DNA from: Thermoflexales bacterium
GTDB lineage: Bacteria; Chloroflexota; Anaerolineae; Fen-1058
Assembly: GCA_017882055.1 (NCBI GenBank)
Contig: JADGQE010000214.1
Coordinates: forward strand, 1-7,008
Direction: 5' to 3'
DNA length: 7,008 nucleotides
Shown here: piece after piece, positions 5,510 through 7,008 of the stretch
Layout: each line of letters begins with the position of its first letter
Position numbering within the stretch: position 1 is the stretch's first letter
Program-made: the position numbers and the translations under genes
The notes under the pieces: model-generated
What the model was told of the DNA's origin: nothing
The model's database searches: none
Seen by the model: only the letters and a program-made list of their open reading frames with translations

Positions 5510-7008
5510 ATGCAAACTTCTACCAGGCCCCGTTCACCCAACGCCATCATCGCCCTTATCTCGATCGCCATCTTCATCGGCGCGATGGATTTAACCGTCG
5601 CCTCGGCCTTTCTGCCGCAGGTCGTCGTCGATTTCGAGTTGAATACGCAGCAGTTCGCTTTGGCCGGCTGGGTGGTGACGATGTACCTTGCCGCCTACGC
5701 CGTGAGCATGACCTTCGCCGGTCGATTGAGCGATCTGTACGGACGCAGAACCGCTTACCTCGTTTGCCTGGGCATCTTCGTCATCGGATCACTCGCCGTC
5801 GCTCTGACGCGCACGACCGGCTTGCTGCCCTCGTTTTCGCTTGAATGGCTGGTGATCAGCCGTGTGATTCAAGCACTCGGTGCGGGTGCGATGGTGCCCG
5901 TGTCGATGGCGCTGGTCGGCGATCTATTTCCGCCCGAACGGCGCGCCACGCCGCTGGGTTTCATCGCCGCCATCGATACCGCCGGTTGGGTCGTCGGACA
6001 TTTGTATGGCGGCATCATGATTCGCCTGTTCACCGATTGGCGCATCATCTTCTGGTTGAATATTCCGATCGGGTTGCTGGCCTTTGTGGTGTGTGCGCGC
6101 GTGCTGCGCAACGTGGGCCAACCCAAAAGCACAGGTCGGCTGGATGGCATTGGCGCCATGCTGATCGGCGGAGCGTTGGCCGCCTTCAACATCGCGTTAG
6201 GTGGCGGAGCCGAGTCGGGCCGCGTGTCGCAGTTCGTTGAAGCGGCCACGCCCGCCTATCAAACGCCGCTGCTGATCGCCTCGATCGTACTCTTTGTCGG
6301 TTTCATCGTCTGGGAACTGCGCGCCAAAGAGCCGCTGCTCGATCTGCGTCTCTTCAAGCAACGCGTCTTCACGGGTGCAGCGTTAGTGAACCTGGGGGTG
6401 GGCTTTGCTTTGATCGTCGCACTGGGTGACGTGCCGTTGTTCATCAACGCCGTCGTCGCCTCGAATCAAGCCGGCGCCACCGTCGCGCAAATCTTGAGCG
6501 ATGGCGCGTGGTATACCGGCTGGGTGCTCTCGGCCTTAACCGTCACGATGGCACTGATGTCGCTCTTCATCGGACGGATCATCAATCGGTTTGGCTACCG
6601 CGCCCCGACGCTGATCGGCCTGGCCATCGCCGCGATTGGCTTCTTCATCACTAGCCGCTGGCCGGTCACGGCGACCTATCTCGACATGGTGCCGGGTTTG
6701 ATTGTGGCCGGTCTGGGCTTCGGCATGATTCTGTCGCCGATTGCGACAGCGGTGATCAACAGCGCGCCCGATCAAGAACGCGGCGTGGCTTCGGCCCTGG
6801 TCATCATCTTGCGCCTGGTCGGCATGAGCCTGGGCGGATCAATCGCCTTGACCTGGGGCACGCAGCGCGTCCAGGCGCTCATGGCCGAACTCTCGGCTGG
6901 CACGAGCCAATTCTCCGGCAACACCTTCGAGATTGTCCGCCGTGCCACCTCGCAGGCCGTCAACGAATCTTTCGTGCTGTTTGCGGTCAGCGCTTGCGTC
7001 GTGGCACT
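5510..7008 (+). CDS. MFS drug/lipid exporter, 14-TM DHA2-like (P55/Rv1410-like), 3' truncated by window end
   Basis: The frame is open from ATG 5510 to the window edge (499 codons plus 2 bases). The hydrophobic pattern fits a 14-helix MFS protein. TM1 carries the acidic motif GAMDLTVASAFLP (Asp27). Motif A between TM2 and TM3 is GRLSDLYGRR (71-80), and the TM4 motif is RVIQALGAGA with Arg118. The TM5 motif C-like stretch GWVVGHLYGG (159-168) has His164 where the usual GP motif has proline. A helical stretch of about 40 residues (447-485) before the last TM resembles the elongated terminal helices described for mycobacterial Rv1410. Only about 20 residues should be missing. The gene follows the LprG-like lipoprotein by 111 bp on the same strand, suggesting an export pair in which the lipoprotein accepts or delivers the lipid. 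The start lacks a clear Shine-Dalgarno sequence. A general DHA2 multidrug pump remains possible. Confidence 0.9.
   Translation, partial: MQTSTRPRSPNAIIALISIAIFIGAMDLTVASAFLPQVVVDFELNTQQFALAGWVVTMYLAAYAVSMTFAGRLSDLYGRRTAYLVCLGIFVIGSLAVALTRTTGLLPSFSLEWLVISRVIQALGAGAMVPVSMALVGDLFPPERRATPLGFIAAIDTAGWVVGHLYGGIMIRLFTDWRIIFWLNIPIGLLAFVVCARVLRNVGQPKSTGRLDGIGAMLIGGALAAFNIALGGGAESGRVSQFVEAATPAYQTPLLIASIVLFVGFIVWELRAKEPLLDLRLFKQRVFTGAALVNLGVGFALIVALGDVPLFINAVVASNQAGATVAQILSDGAWYTGWVLSALTVTMALMSLFIGRIINRFGYRAPTLIGLAIAAIGFFITSRWPVTATYLDMVPGLIVAGLGFGMILSPIATAVINSAPDQERGVASALVIILRLVGMSLGGSIALTWGTQRVQALMAELSAGTSQFSGNTFEIVRRATSQAVNESFVLFAVSACVVA

Noticed and set aside
5845..6249. Open frames of about 130 codons on both strands within the MFS gene
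   Set aside because: The MFS frame is continuous here with clear motifs, and the others are its shadows.

Overview
The window looks like ordinary chromosome from a moderately GC-rich bacterium, most probably a member of the Chloroflexota (Anaerolineae or Chloroflexia-like). That assignment is inference. It rests on four things: a secreted S8 protease with many beta-sandwich modules and a C-terminal YLPVVRKK tail; an LprG-like lipoprotein next to an MFS pump; dispersed 7/8-bp tandem repeats of a kind I associate with these genomes, both between and inside genes; and a terminal-inverted-repeat element whose ends resemble the common GTGTCATTCCGAGCG-type repeat. No 16S or other phylogenetic marker is present.

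Layout. Positions 2-150 hold a non-coding element with about 21-bp imperfect terminal inverted repeats and several nested hairpins. Positions 180-264 hold a degenerate 7- then 8-bp tandem repeat that runs up to the stop codon of the first gene. Positions 265-4563 (minus strand) encode a 1432-residue exported subtilisin-like protease. It has an intact catalytic triad, an I9-type propeptide and a long C-terminal half with a duplicated Rossmann-like module between beta domains. Two heptad-repeat tracts lie inside this gene, in frame, one after the signal peptide and one at the propeptide/catalytic-domain junction. Positions 4564-4693 form a compact divergent control region. It contains a near-consensus plus-strand promoter, a likely minus-strand promoter predicted to give a leaderless protease mRNA, and a perfect TGACA-C-TGTCA palindrome over both -35 regions. 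Positions 4694-5398 (plus) encode a 234-residue lipoprotein of the LppX/LprAFG (LprG) type. A 111-bp spacer with a second 7/8-bp repeat tract separates it from a 14-TM-type MFS transporter that starts at 5510 and runs off the window end, probably lacking only its last few residues.

How the genes may work together. The lipoprotein and pump recall the mycobacterial lprG-Rv1410c (P55) operon, in which a lipid-binding lipoprotein and an MFS protein cooperate to export triacylglycerides and related lipids. The likely reading is a two-component lipid (or amphiphile) export module in a non-mycobacterial background, expressed divergently from an extracellular protease. Joint control of the protease and the lipid module is a hypothesis from the shared promoter region only.
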